Part shown: positions 34,455 to 46,036 of the stretch, one piece after another | How the letters are laid out: every line of letters begins with the position of its first letter | How positions within the stretch are numbered: the stretch's first letter is position 1 | NCBI RefSeq assembly: GCF_008831285.2 | Contig: NC_045140.1 | Location: 1,593,528 to 1,653,527, forward strand | DNA from: Nymphaea colorata | Lineage: Eukaryota; Streptophyta; Magnoliopsida; Nymphaeales; Nymphaeaceae | Direction: 5' to 3' | DNA: 60,000 nucleotides | Notes under the pieces: generated by a model | What the model saw: only the letters and a program-made list of their open reading frames with translations | What the model was told of the DNA's origin: nothing | Databases searched by the model: none | Translations under genes and position numbers: made by a program

Positions 34455-34985
34455 CGGTTGAGGAACATGTAACAAGCAAACTTGGGTCTGGATCTGGTTT
34501 CACTCACGGAAGCAAACCACCCCACTGTGGCTCTAACTATTTGGTTTCTCTTCTGCCCAATTGACAATTTAATCTCACATTCGGCGTGCTTGACTATATG
34601 GTTTGAGTAGTGAATTCTCTATCTAGTTAAAACTCACATTCATTATAGATGTGCCGGAAAAAAGAAATAAGTTCCGCGCGGCTTTCAGAAAATCAGGAAC
34701 CAAAGGGTGGCTTTCGAGAATATTATATTCGTCATCCCCAAATAAATTTGAGATCTGGACTCTCACCCACTCAACGTTGACTAACTCAAAAGGAAAAACT
34801 TCGTATGGCGAAAATACCTTTCAAGGTGCCGTCTCAAGCGAAGCGATGCACCAAGTTAAAAGATTAATTTAGGTTTTCGAAGAAAAGGAGGTGCTTGACT
34901 AGGGGAAAGTTTTCAGAGATTTTAAAGGGAACAAAAAAAAAAGAAAAAGTGTGCCGCTCGTTTCCACTTTTTCAGGCAGCTAGCT
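34455..34985. other. Intergenic, no gene seen
   Basis: No recognised coding sequence. The 73-residue open frame at 34,651-34,872 has no known domain. Confidence 0.45.
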
Positions 34986-34990
34986 GCCGT

Positions 34991-35080
34991 GGTCGGAGGT
35001 TGGACGGCCGGAAGCACTGGCGAAACCAAGGGGGAGCCAGCAGTAGCCATGGCCGGGCCCCTCTGAATTCATAAAAAATA
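34991..35080 (-). repeat. Dispersed repeat fragment (inverted relative to 40,276-40,354)
   Basis: Reads, on the minus strand, gaattcagaggggcccggcc then ggctcccccttggttt and ccggccgtccaacctccga. The same order of motifs appears on the plus strand at 40,276-40,354. Probably two remnants of one transposon family. Confidence 0.65.
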
Positions 35081-35948
35081 AATTCCCGGACCTGTGAGAA
35101 AGACTACCCTCTCACGTGAAAGCGGCAGAAACAAACGGCCCAGATGGAGGGACGGTGTACAATTATCTCCTTCTTCAACAAGAAGAGGGGAAGGAATTGG
35201 CATGGGCTTGGGCAGATGCTGATCTTAAACGGGAAACCTGAGAGACAGACAGGAAGGAAGAGCAAGAAGCTTGGAATCTAACAACAGAGGATGGGAGGAA
35301 GACAGTTACCTCCGGATAGCTGCTGCTGCCGACTGGACCGTCAGTACCCATCCTTCTCTACACGCTAATGGGCTGGCGGAGAGATTTTGCTCGAAATCGA
35401 TAGAGGAGAAAGAACGTCTTGGATGGAAGGGGGTGGATGAAGCATTTAAATAAAAGTCTCCCTCGCCAAAGAGTCTTCGAAGACTCTTCCTAGTCCGCTA
35501 CAAAGGGTCCACGCCCTCCCCCTTGTTCTTGCTCTTTTTTCGTTTTTTTTTTTTTTTGTTCACTTCTTTGCATGCCTTATTTTTGTTTGTTTTTCACAGA
35601 CTTTTTGTGTTCTTTAATTTAGTGACTCGAACTCTCTCTCTTTTAATTTTGTTATATCTTTTAGTTTTGTTAGATGCTTTACATCCGTTGTTTTTGCAAC
35701 TCTGCACTCCTGTAAGTCGAAAATTGGTGATTAAAATAAACAAAAAAGAAGCTTTAAACAGAGGAAGTTACATGGTGGCGCTTCATGGAAGAGAAAAGGC
35801 GAAGGACCATGAAAGGGATTTGTTCAGAACCCCATCTTTAATGCTTGGCGCGTGAAGTAGCTGCCTACTGACTGGCTGGCCCCAATGATTTTGGTGCAAT
35901 AAGTCGGACGGTTAAATTATTACTGTATATATGACCCATTTCTTGGTA
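35081..35948. other. Intergenic, no gene seen
   Basis: Mixed sequence with a T-run near 35,545 and pyrimidine-rich stretches. Two open frames (35,271-35,453 and 35,523-35,855) show no recognisable domain; the second is Phe/Leu-rich because of T-rich DNA. Confidence 0.45.
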
Positions 35949-35949
35949 G

Positions 35950-35950
<1 letters not shown>

Positions 35951-36013
<63 letters not shown>

Positions 36014-36035
36014 TATATATATATATATATATATA
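35951..36035. repeat. Compound (CT)n-(TA)n microsatellite
   Basis: About 31 bp of CT followed by about 53 bp of TA with one 'aga' interruption. This is the same compound type as at 26,386 (reverse sense) and 49,099. Confidence 0.97.
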
Positions 36036-36060
36036 CATGTTCAAGATTTTATTGGAAATC

Positions 36061-36165
36061 AATATAAAATGTAAATTGCCTAACCTTTGTTAAAACGAAA
36101 TGTAAGTTATTACTCTAATAGCAGAGTGTTCGGTTTGAACAAGAAATTCGATTAGTAAATCTGTT
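36061..36165 (+). repeat. Dispersed repeat, copy 1 (partner at 39,162)
   Basis: Shares tttgttaaaa.gaaatgtaa.ttattact and gttcggtttgaacaagaaatt..attagtaaat with 39,162-39,265 in the same orientation, with scattered differences. Probably remnants of one element. Confidence 0.8.
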
Positions 36166-38605
36166 AATAGAGGAATAAGAAACAATCACAACCATTGATA
36201 TTTTTCATATTAGTATTTTTCATATTAATATGTTGCCAAAAGGATAAAAATTAAAAATATATCTCTTAAGTTATTATGACCCTAATGTCATTAATGCTCC
36301 TATAACGACTGTTTTTAGTGACAATTTTTTAATTTTGATCCGTTTATTTTCTATGTGTGTAAGTGTATGGGAGGCTGGTAGGTGATAGACCATTAGCTTA
36401 GGGACAAAAGTCAGATTGCTTAAATGTGATTATTAAAATCTGTTTCATGCCATTTAACCTTAGCAATATGATTTTAAAAATCAGTTGATGGAAAACATAA
36501 AATTGTTCATTATTTTGAGCTTTTTGTAATAAGAAAAAATGAATTACTCCTATAGCAGGAAAAATCTACATTTTTCATGAGTTGATTTTCTGTTACGATA
36601 GATCTAAACAACTTTGAATCAAAATATGTTTTATATCAATAGTAAAAGTATTTAGAATGTTCATATTTCATTAAAGAGATTTTTTTTAGCAAAAAAATTA
36701 AAGGCTTTGGTTTCTATCCCTAACCTAATGTTCTGGGATCTACCAATCTCTCCGTATATGAAAGAGTTCAAATCTGTTAAAAAAATGACCTTGGGTGGCT
36801 AAAAATAAAAATCTTATTGCTAGAAAACAGTAGTAAAAATGTATTTATTAGCGACGGCTTCTACGAAATAGTAAGAAGTCGTTTAGCATCGGAGTCATTA
36901 TGGGACTGTCCAATGAATCTGCTCCAATCATGGCACAATAGAAATTCGTGAAACACTCTTAAAGTGTCTTTCTTTGCTACCAAAGGACCACTAATTGCTT
37001 ATGCTACTATTAATAATGATATGCCATTTTTCAACAACTGATTTTTAATGTTTAGCAGTTCGGCGCATCTTAATCCCCCTTATACGTATTAGTCACATAT
37101 ATTCCTCAGCTTAATAACAAAATAAACAGGAAATTTAGACCTGCCTTAATGAATCAAATTTCGTGCTGTGCAAGTTGAAGGGTGTATAGGACTTGGGGGT
37201 GTGAGGGAGGGGGGTCCTTTTCTTGGTGAACGGAGAATGAGATCCGAAGTTTTGCCGAAGCCACTACCCACCCCCAAGGTCGCTTCGCTCTGCTTACACC
37301 AACTCAGTCTTACTTGTCTGAATGATGAATCTTTCATAGGTTAATCAAATCCACCATTGGATTTGAGATCATATGGATTTGAATTTAAGATCAGACCCTC
37401 TCTTCCCTGATCTTAAATCCAACCTTTTTCCAATGCAAATAAGTAGCATGAAGATTTTAAATTTTGCCTAAGATCATTAGTTTGATGAGTTATGAATTTT
37501 ACCAAGTATCTTTTTTCACATCAGCAAAAGCATGCCACATCAGTTCCAGTTCCACTTCAAATTCATGGATTTCAAATCTTAACTCTTCTTGTTTAGTTTC
37601 CTTTGCGTGGCCAAGCTTGGGCTGTTGTTGCTATCCCAATATAAACATTTGCACTTTATTTAACTAATCTTCATTAAATATAATATACGATTAATTACCT
37701 TCGTTGTAACTTGTTGGGTTTATTCTTCCTGATAATCGGTTCGGCTTAGACTTAGGCGTTGTAAGCCAAACCAACGGAACTCAGTTGAATTGGTTGTGAA
37801 TTGACAGCAAAACATAAGAAGTAGAAATTAACACACATAAACACTATTTTGAACATATGAAAAAAAAAAACTTAATATATCTTCAAAATAATTGGGAGGA
37901 AGTGTTTTCTGTTCTCAAAGAGAGGAAAGTAACTTGGAGGTAATTATCTTTAAAATGCAAATCTGCATGTTGTCAAAAAGAAAAGAAAAAATCATAATTA
38001 AGGAGGTAGTTGGAGAGCATACGCGGTGGAAACTTGGATGGGCTGACCAAGTCAGTCGGCAGCTACTTCACGCGCCAAGCAAGGCTTTAAAAGAGCCGTT
38101 AGATGCATCACATCACGCTATCCGTCACTTCAGCGCCTACGTCATGGCGGTGGCGTCAGATCAAGCGGTCACCAGCGTGTACTTTCTTTTTCTTTATGCC
38201 CTTCTTTTTTTTTATATATATTTTTTAGAAAGAGTGGTTCATTTGACCGCTTTAAGAGAGGCCAGACCCCTCCTCGTCACCCTCTCTTTGGGTGACTGAG
38301 CTTGGGTTGAGGTCAGGAACTGAAGCATGTCTGGACTGAGCAGGTGATGCCTAAGAACTCGACCCGAGTTTTTAGCGGACAGAGCATTTTTTCCACGCCA
38401 GTGTGTTACAACCCCTTGGGGTTGTGCCCCTCTTTAAACTAAGAAAATAGGGTTGGGATATCAGGAATCAGAATTGTCGGAAATTAAAAAAAGATATCGC
38501 GTGCATGGAAAATATAAGAATAAAGTTATCATATTAAATGTATATACTCGGTTTCTCTCCTCACCATAGAAAAATTAACAGTGCGTAGGTTTCGACGTTT
38601 TCTCT
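36166..38605. other. Long intergenic region, no gene seen
   Basis: About 2.4 kb of AT-rich DNA without a supported gene. Open frames at 37,146-37,337, 37,464-37,667 and 37,892-38,299 show no recognised domains. Short inverted words occur near 37,345-37,430 (atttgagatcatatgg / gatcttaaatcc). Confidence 0.45.
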
Positions 38606-38609
38606 ACGT

Positions 38610-38842
38610 ATGGGAAGCTTCCTACCTGATCGCTTAGCGGAGCACCATTTTGCCTTGACTATATACAGCCAGCTTCACTAGTCAATGGTGCAAAGCGATC
38701 TTGCGACTTGTGAGGGACCGACTGTGCACTTCAGTGTATATAGACCTTCAAATGAGGCTATTGGTCTTCTTTGTAGAAACCATCTCACTAACCCATTCCA
38801 TATCGCCAGTATTTTATACATCATGTGGAATATGACATTGAT
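38610..38842 (+). repeat. Dispersed ~235-bp repeat R1, copy 1
   Basis: Begins atgggaagcttcctacctga and ends tggaatatgacattgat. The reverse complement of the same sequence forms the left part of 51,962-52,200 and of 54,900-55,090, including gagggaccgactgt and cactagtcaatg. So there are three copies in the window, this one inverted. Confidence 0.85.
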
Positions 38843-39161
38843 TGTGTATTAGTACCTTGGGTTGACGTGAGCAGGCACCCACACCAGCTCCATGCTGACT
38901 CCGCTATTGCTATAAGCAATTGAGTTTTTTTCTCGTGCATGTAGAATGCCCATAATTTTAATTTTATGAAAAATAAAATGGAAGCCGAAGCCGGTACATA
39001 CACGAACAAACTTGAAATAAAGCAGGCAAAAACATGGAGCTATCTTGGGGTGATGTACCTGTTTAAGTATCTCGTCAAAATTAATGAGTGTAAAAAGTGC
39101 CTTCCTTTCAATCGTTTTCCAAACTAAATTTGGATGATCTATTCATATTATTATGGACATT
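38843..39161. other. Intergenic, no gene seen
   Basis: No recognised feature. Confidence 0.45.
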
Positions 39162-39265
39162 CAATAAAGAGTGTAAATTTCTTAATCTTTGTTAAAATGA
39201 AATGTAAATTATTACTGTAATAGGAGAGCGTTCGGTTTGAACAAGAAATTTGATTAGTAAATATG
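39162..39265 (+). repeat. Dispersed repeat, copy 2 (partner at 36,061)
   Basis: Direct partner of 36,061-36,165, sharing the phrase gttcggtttgaacaagaaatt with the surrounding sequence diverged. Confidence 0.8.
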
Positions 39266-40275
39266 CTAAAAAATAGTCATCCCATAACGAAATTTACGGT
39301 TATTTCTATGTTAAAGTCAATGACTGTTCTTTCAAAAGTCAAAGGGTGAAAATAGATTAGATCTACGGAGAGCCACTTTCTTGTCAGTTCTCATATAAAT
39401 ATAAATTATTTCCCATGTCCTACAGCGTTGCTTCTTTCTCTCATTTTATTCATAAAAGCAGATTAACAAATGACATGACCACAGAGATGCTTTTCTATCT
39501 GTTCTATGGGATAATTTTGGTAATTTCAGTATGTTAAAAAATAATGAGATGAACTCTTAATCGTAACTATTTTTTCAGATGTTTACGTGTTCATACTCTA
39601 ATAATTTTTCTTCTACATCCAATTTTTTGAAAAACGGATTAGTTTCGGATAAATTGGCATCCTACTTCAAAACATATGGTCGCCAAAACAAGAAACAAGG
39701 TGATTTAGATGGTTTCCCTATAAGTGCCATGCATTTTTCTGTCAAAATTTTGTCGTTTACTTGAAAAATTACCGTCATTCCAATTAGTGCCATACATTAA
39801 TGTAACTATGCTATCCAAAAATGACCATTACTGTCCAAGTGCCGCAAGAGAGATATATATATAGAGAGAGAGAAAACTGCTAATTGTCTTCCGCCAGTCG
39901 TACTCCTCACCGTCCATAAACTATCCACAAAGGGGAACGCAATAGTTCTTTTAACAATAGTTCCGCCGCGGGGCACGTTGCCGCTGGTGGCGGTTCGAGA
40001 AGCTACTGATTCGAGAACCGTAAACGCACACCGGTAACTGCGGTTGGCTCGACGGCTCCAACCGAGAATCGAGACTATGTCGGCTCGTGGGCACCTTCGC
40101 TCCGGCCCATCAGTTGACTTCACGAGCTCCTGTGGGCCGAGTAAGCATGGGACTGCCTTAATGGAATCGGCACTGGAATCCGATTCTCTCGTTCCTGGCG
40201 CTCCGGCCAGTGGCAGAGCTTTTGTGAGGTGCCAATTAAATTTTTGAAAACGTTCAATGGTAAGATTTTACTTTT
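39266..40275. other. Intergenic, no gene seen
   Basis: No supported gene. A GC-richer part (39,960-40,210) is open on both strands without a recognised domain. Confidence 0.4.
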
Positions 40276-40354
40276 TAAGAATTCAGAGGGTGGGCCATGG
40301 CTGCGGCTGGCGCCCCCTTGGTTCCGCCCGTGCCTCCGGCCGTCCAACCTCCGA
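40276..40354 (+). repeat. Dispersed repeat fragment (partner at 34,991)
   Basis: agaattcagagggtgggcca then ggcgcccccttggttccgcc and ccggccgtccaacctccga, in the same order as on the minus strand at 34,991-35,080. The short Pro/Ala-rich open frame across it is not a gene. Confidence 0.65.
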
Positions 40355-41554
40355 ACAGGAGCTTCCTGAAAAAGTGGAAACAAGCGGCACACTTTCCTTT
40401 TTCTTACAAAATCTCTGATCTAGTACTGAAAATCCTGAACTTCTTTTTCCCGTTTCTCGAAAACTTGGTAAGCCCTTTTCTAGCTATTCTTAAAGTGCAG
40501 GTAAGAAAATAAATAATCTAACATCAGGATCTTTTTTTTACGGTGCTGTTTGTCTGGTGGCTTCGAAGAAGGATGCTACTCTGCATCCATATTTTCCTAT
40601 TTACGAGGTTTAAAGACATTTTTGCCAATATTTAATGTATGTAAAAAGGCATACGTTGTGGCGAGTTAAATCAGGGCATAAATATGTATGTCTGAGTGTT
40701 ACTGCACCGACTACAATCAATCACATCAAACATCATAACCTAAACAACGCTATGAATTGTATCGAGTTTAAGATTTCTGATCGCTTCTAATGCCATGATT
40801 CTGAGTCCCAAGATTATGATTGTGCAGCATGAGCTTCACCATGGGTTGGTTTGTCTTCCAAATATTTGGTACTTGAGATTTTTACTCTCAAAGGATTCTT
40901 TCTCTGACCATGTGAAACTTTCTCCGATTTATAGCTTAAAAGAAACAGAGCATATTTGGTCGGATTAATGGGCCAACTACATAATGAGATCAAAACCCTC
41001 AAAATTGGCAGTCAATCCCCCAAACTCAAGATGTCCAAATGGAGCCCTCAAATTCACCAATAAAAAGGGCAAATCAACCGCCCACATCGATGGAAGAAGA
41101 ATAAAAAGAAGACTGACACGGGTGATGGCGAACATTGAACAAGCAAAATCGAGCCACGGATATGGAAAATGAAGAAGAGAGAGAGAGTGAGAGAGCTGCA
41201 ATTCCTATCACGCTTCCTTTTTTGCAAGCAAGCATATTAACATTTCCTTAACAGATGTATTGTATTGTAGAGATTCGAATCAATGATGAAATGAAATTGA
41301 CAAAGAAGATGAAATGAAATTCACAAAGAACTTAAATTACGTAGATCTACGTTTCCTTATGACATGAGAATACTGTCTTCTTCCACAAATCGATCTCTAT
41401 GGATAATCAGACATCCTTCATTTCAATTATTGTGATCAATAGAGATGAATTTTGCAATCAACATACTCTTCAACTGACAACCAAAATTTTCTGCACCATG
41501 TTTGAGTATTCTCCTTGGCATCATGGGCAGACCGACAGTGCTATCTTCAAGAAT
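40355..41554. other. Intergenic, no gene seen
   Basis: No recognised coding sequence up to the target site of the copia element. Confidence 0.45.
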
Positions 41555-41559
41555 CTAAG

Positions 41560-41848
41560 TGATAAACTGAGATTTAATAAAAAAGAAGACAATAGAGAGA
41601 AATGGGACACCAGATTTACGTGGTTTAGCTTCACAGCCTACAACCAACGTTTTTTTATTTTTTATCCTTGTTTTTGTCAATACAATCAATGATGCCCTTA
41701 TACATCAAGAAAGCATTAAGGAAAGAAGGAGAGAATGAGGCACTTCCATAAATAACTTGAACGTTGGTTTATGACCGTTGCCCGATTTCCTTGTTGAGGA
41801 GAGACCAATTATGTTAATTGATCTTTGGAGAACGTTGCTGTTCTAACA
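41560..41848 (-). repeat. 3' LTR of the copia element (289 bp)
   Basis: Matches 46,037-46,342 along its length. It lacks about 16 bp found in the other LTR (the catgagcttgagaaaa stretch) and has scattered substitutions. The LTRs were identical at insertion, so the insertion is not recent. Confidence 0.95.
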
Positions 41849-41884
41849 CTCCTTCTTAAGTGGGGCATACATATTGTGACATCC

Positions 41885-42450
41885 TCACTTGCTGGTGGCT
41901 ATCTGCAGCTTCATTTTGGTGACTCCTTTAGTCAAGACATCGGTGATTTGATCAGTGCCTTTAATGTAAGGAGTTCTAATTTCTTCATATATGACTTTCT
42001 TTTTTATTGAATGACAATCTATCTCAATATGTTTGGATCTCTCATAAAATATAGGGTTTGTAAATATGTATATTGCAGCCTTATTGTTACAAAACATGTC
42101 CATTGCATTGATAAAACTGAAACCTAATTCTTCAACTAGATTCTTAGTCCATGTGAGCTCACTGGTGCCCAACGCTATTGCATGGTACTCTACTTCTGCA
42201 CTAGATTTAGCCACTACTCTCTATTTCTTGCTTTTCCAAACTACTAGATTTCCTCCGACAAAGACACAGTATCTAGTGGTAGATCGACAAAGACACAGTA
42301 TCTAGTGGTAGATCTTCTGTCACTAGTGTCACCTGCCCAATCAGCGTCAGTGAATCCAACAATGTCAATGCTTTTGTTTCTTTTATACCAGAGTCCCTGC
42401 CTTGGAGTACCCTTCACATATATGAGGATACGATTAACTATTGACAACAT
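41885..42450 (-). pseudogene. Copia RNase H domain, broken
   Basis: The upstream part (to 42,244) has GFTDADWAGDTSDRRSTT with its conserved Asp residues, preceded by ILIYVKGTPRQGLWYK, the normal RT-RNase H connection. The downstream part (from 42,214) has SSAEVEYHAIALG and NKAAIYI..NPIFYERSKHIEIDCH, the C-terminal RNase H motifs. A 29-bp tandem duplication (42,256-42,313) shifts the frame between them. Confidence 0.92.
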
Positions 42451-42479
42451 TGTGACAGATAGATATATTAGCTTACCTA

Positions 42480-43203
42480 CTAGTCATTGGAACCTTTCTT
42501 TTTCAACTTTAGATTCATCTTTACATAGTCCACTTTGAGGTTTGGCTCAATAGGAGTGTCTGCCGGTCGAGCATCTAATTTTCCAAATGCATACTTTCTT
42601 TGACATAGCAAGATACCTTTATGAGATTGAGCAACTTCAATGCTAAGAAAGTATTCGAGTTTTTCCAAATCCTTTATGTCAAAGGTTTTCTTCAAATAGT
42701 CTTTCAGAATTAGAATGCCCTTTGCATCATTTCTAGCCATGACTATGTCATCCATGTAAATTAAGACCACAGTGATATTCTCTCCAAGTTTTTTGACAAA
42801 TAAACTATTGTCTATGTGACCTTTGCAGTATCCTGTTTGTTTTTTCCAATGCCTGACTCAACTTTATGTACAAAGTTCTCAGAGATTGTTTCAAGTCATA
42901 TATGGCTTTATTTAATTTGCATACTCTTCCTTTGCTTTCATCTGGATGACCGGGAGGTAAAGACATATAAATTTCTTCATGGAGTTCTCCGTGTAAAAAT
43001 GCATTTTTGATATCTAGTTGATGAAGACTCCAATTCAGGTTGCAAGCAATAGAGAACAATATTCTCAATGTGTTCATCTTTGCGACAGGTGCACAAGTTT
43101 TTTCATAATCCAACCCTTTTGTTTGCGTGAACCCCTTAGCCACTAGACGAACCTTGTACCTTTCCAAGGTACCATCGCTTTTGTATTTTACTCTATAATG
43201 TCA
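42480..43203 (-). pseudogene. Copia reverse transcriptase, broken
   Basis: RVT_2-type RT. It has YKVRLVAKGFTQ, then HQLDIKNAFLHGELHEEIYM (first catalytic Asp), then a degenerate 'IYDLKQSLRTLY' in place of the usual YGLKQSPRAWY. A frameshift follows near 42,830 within the GYCKGHID region, then VLIYMDDIVMA (catalytic YMDD box) and FDIKDLEKLEYFLSIEV. A TGA replaces the usual Trp in 'CK-W-HYRVKY' at 43,201-43,203. Confidence 0.93.
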
Positions 43204-43457
43204 TTTACACTCCACTATGTTTGTGTTCTTTGGAGGAATGACAACTTCCCAAGTGTTGTTTCGCCTTAGAGCTTCTAGTTCTTCGTTCATAGCCTTCCTT
43301 CAATTAGGATCATCTTGAGCCTCTTGAAATGAGTTGGGCTTCTGAATGCTATCAAGATTTCTAATAAACTTGGCGTGATAGTCAGAAATTTGATTGTATG
43401 ACACATGTTTGCTGACTGAGTAGGTTTCATAATCAACTAGGCATAAAGGAGCTCGCC

Positions 43458-43694
43458 TTATCCTTTTTGATCTTCTGAGAAATGTGAATTGTTCTCTACA
43501 TCTTTAGTAGTTGTTGCAAGTTCATGATCATTTGTGGGGCTCTCATTCTCCACTTGAGTCTCATTATTAGCTTCCTGTACATCAGCAGTTATAAATAAGT
43601 CATCATAGTCATGCAAAAGTGGGATTAGTAGACTCCCCTGATTCTGTCTATCAAGATTGATGTTAAAGTAAGAGAGAGATTCATTGAAATGCAC
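43458..43694 (-). pseudogene. Copia linker between integrase and reverse transcriptase
   Basis: Open stretch beginning with the remnant of the usual 'RDVxFNE' motif (MHFNESLSYFN), then an acidic, Asn/Thr-rich low-complexity linker as found between the integrase C-terminus and RT in copia polyproteins. Frames on either side do not connect. Confidence 0.75.
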
Positions 43695-43804
43695 ATCTCG
43701 GGAAATGAAAATTTTTCTAGTGACTGGACTATAGCATATGTTTCCTTTGCTTTGCTTATCATAACCTAACCAAACACCCGAAGATGATCAAGCTTAGGTT
43801 GAGT

Positions 43805-44435
43805 TCATGTGAGACGCTTGATAGGACTTAGGTAATTCAAAGATTTGCTTGGAGTCCTAATAATAACATAACAAGCTGTCGAAATGACATATTTCCAATA
43901 TTTTTTTGGTATATTCATTTGAAATAAGAAACTTCTAGCAACTTCGAGTAAGTCTCTGTTTTTCCTTTCAGATACACCATTTTGTTGAGGTGTATCTACA
44001 CAAGACGTCTCGTGTCTAATACCATGTTCACCAGGAAAAGAATTGAAATCATGATTTTTATATTCGGTGCCATTGTCGGATCTAAAATCTTTAATTTTCA
44101 ATCCATATTGAGTTTTAATCATTTTCTAAAAGGTTTTTAAAGTGAGAGAGCACTTCAGACTTGTTTTTCAAAAAATAGACCCATATAGACTTACAAAAAT
44201 CATCAATAAACAACACATAGTAGTGAAATCTATCTATAGAATCAATAGGCGCAGGGCTCCAAACATAAGAGTGTATCAAATCAAATGGTTTATGACTAAT
44301 GGAATCAGATAAAGAAAATTTAGGTCTAGTATTTCTAGCAAAAATGCATATTTCACACTCTCTACAATTGAAACACAAATTAGAAAATAAATGATCTAAA
44401 ATTCTAGAAGATGGATGCCCCATTCGTTGATGCTA
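43805..44435 (-). pseudogene. Copia integrase, catalytically damaged
   Basis: Starts with the pre-integrase/zinc region HQRMGHPSSRIL…CFNCRECEIC. The core begins FDLIHSYVWSP, where the family has HSDVWGP, so the first catalytic Asp is Tyr. Core landmarks FHYYVLFIDDF and SIWVYFLKNKSEV follow, then a frameshift at about 44,115-44,122, then FRSDNGTEY (second Asp) and QQNGVSERKNR (catalytic Glu). A TAG at 44,433-44,435 replaces the Trp usually found just before HQR and separates it from the protease frame. Confidence 0.93.
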
Positions 44436-45041
44436 GACATCTCCATTGTTGGCATGATTCACATTCAATGCATCATTCTTAGTTCTTATTTGATAGAGTC
44501 TATTGACATGTTGCCCTTCACTAATCGTCTTTTGAGTCGTCCGATAATGAAAAATAACATTAGTAGCAGAAAATACTATATTGCAATTTAACTCCTTAGT
44601 GATTTTAGCAACCGATAAAAGATTGGTGGTAAGCTCAGGCATAACAAGCACCTTGCTAGTGCTTCTTTTGTTAAAAAAATCTATGTTACCTAATCCTTTC
44701 ACAGTTATAGGGGCGCCGTTGGCAGCGGCAATATGACCAATATCTCTATAATGTACATATGAACTTAAAAAAGAAGATTTATTGGCCATGTGATCTGTGG
44801 CCCCTGAGTCAACTACCCATTGCAAGTCTTTACCCTCAATGTTATTAACCAAAGTAAGGGACATACTTGTTTCGCTTGTACCTTTGTTGCTTGAGGTAAT
44901 TGAGATGTCGGCTGTCCTTTGAACTTGAAGACCTTTTATCCTTTCAGCAAATTTGTCCAACATGATTTGGTTTGCCAATGAGGAGATGACCTTATGCGCT
45001 TGGCTAGAGTTGTTATCCCTTTTGTCTTGACTACGACCCAT
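44436..45041 (-). pseudogene. Copia protease region
   Basis: Contains the aspartic protease active site WVVDSGATDHM and downstream family motifs (AANGAPITVKGLGNI, KVLVMPELTTNLLSVAKI). It is in frame with the zinc knuckle upstream (two stops away) and with the integrase downstream (one stop away). Confidence 0.93.
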
Positions 45042-45059
45042 GCTTCTATAGGCTGAATT

Positions 45060-45145
45060 CTATCCTTTGTCTGGTTTTCCATGAAGGAACCAGCAAGAGT
45101 CTTAAGAATGACCATTCCTCTTGCAATGAGTACATTTAATATTTC
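45060..45145 (-). pseudogene. Copia gag zinc knuckle with nonsense mutations
   Basis: The minus strand reads C-THC-KRNG-H-S-stop-DS-C, a CX2CX4HX4C knuckle with a TAA at 45,102-45,104 inside it. A second stop, TAG, lies at 45,060-45,062. Both lie in the frame that continues into the protease. Confidence 0.88.
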
Positions 45146-45283
45146 TAGAGTCCTCATGTTTGTGTCTAAAGGACCTCTCACTGTTGGCGACGTGGGCATT
45201 ATTGCTTATTGCAAAGGTCATTTATCTTCATTATGTATCTCTTGGCAACCATCAACCAGCATACCCATCGCATTACACCTAGA

Positions 45284-45838
45284 CTATTCACGCATAAGCA
45301 AAGAGAAAACGAAGGCTAGAGAAGATAGTTCATGAGCCATAAGTATTTGACTACGTAGTTGCTCATAATCATTAGGCAGTCCGGCTAGAACTTCAAAAAT
45401 GCGATCTTGTTCACGTTGTCGTTTGTCCTTAGTAAGATCTATAGTCAATGGTGCATAGATATCTATTTCATCCCAAATTGCTTTAAAAATACCAAAATAT
45501 TCACTAATAGATGACGTTCCCTTTTTGAAACTGCCATTCTTTTGTGATAGTTGGTACATACAGGCAATATTATACTGCTCACCGTAAATATCTTTGGCAC
45601 CTTGCCAAACTTCTTCGGCGGTTTCTAAGAAAGTGAAACTGGTTGCGATCTTGGGCTTCATAGAATTTATGAGCCAAGATGCTACAGTGTTGTTGGTGGA
45701 CCTCCATTCCTTGTATTTTGGATCATTAATGGGAGGTTTCTTGATACTACCGTCAGTATAATCTAATTTGGATTTCCCACTAAGAAATCGGGTAACAGCC
45801 TTAGACCAACGCAAATAGTTGAAGCCATCGAGCAGCAT
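45284..45838 (-). pseudogene. Copia gag (UBN2-type capsid) region
   Basis: 184-residue open stretch with gag-polypeptide landmarks: LDGFNYLRWSKAV near the start, then VASWLINSMKP, EVWQGAKDIYGEQYNIA, YFGIFKAIWDEIDIY, and RIFEVLAGLPNDYEQLRSQI. This is the usual order for plant copia gag. The true start may lie slightly upstream. Confidence 0.92.
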
Positions 45839-46025
45839 GTGAGTAATTTTGAGATTGGGGTTCCCTTATTCATGAACGACAATCTTCTGCATTGATCCCT
45901 CACTGGTTTGAATGATGGTGGCTTCACTGTTGTCATTCCTGGTTTCCCTTTCTTGTTTCATAATGTCTCACTGCTTGAAGCTCGAAGATTTTCCCTCAGA
46001 TGATCTTTAGATGATCTTTTTACCA

Positions 46026-46036
46026 CTCTGATACCA
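46026..46036 (-). other. Copia primer-binding site (tRNA-iMet type)
   Basis: Minus strand TGGTATCAGAG immediately inside the 5' LTR, the standard plant copia PBS. Confidence 0.95.

Noticed and set aside
37892-38299. 135-residue plus-strand open frame
   Set aside because: No recognised domain, uneven composition and no supporting context; length is possible by chance in this region.
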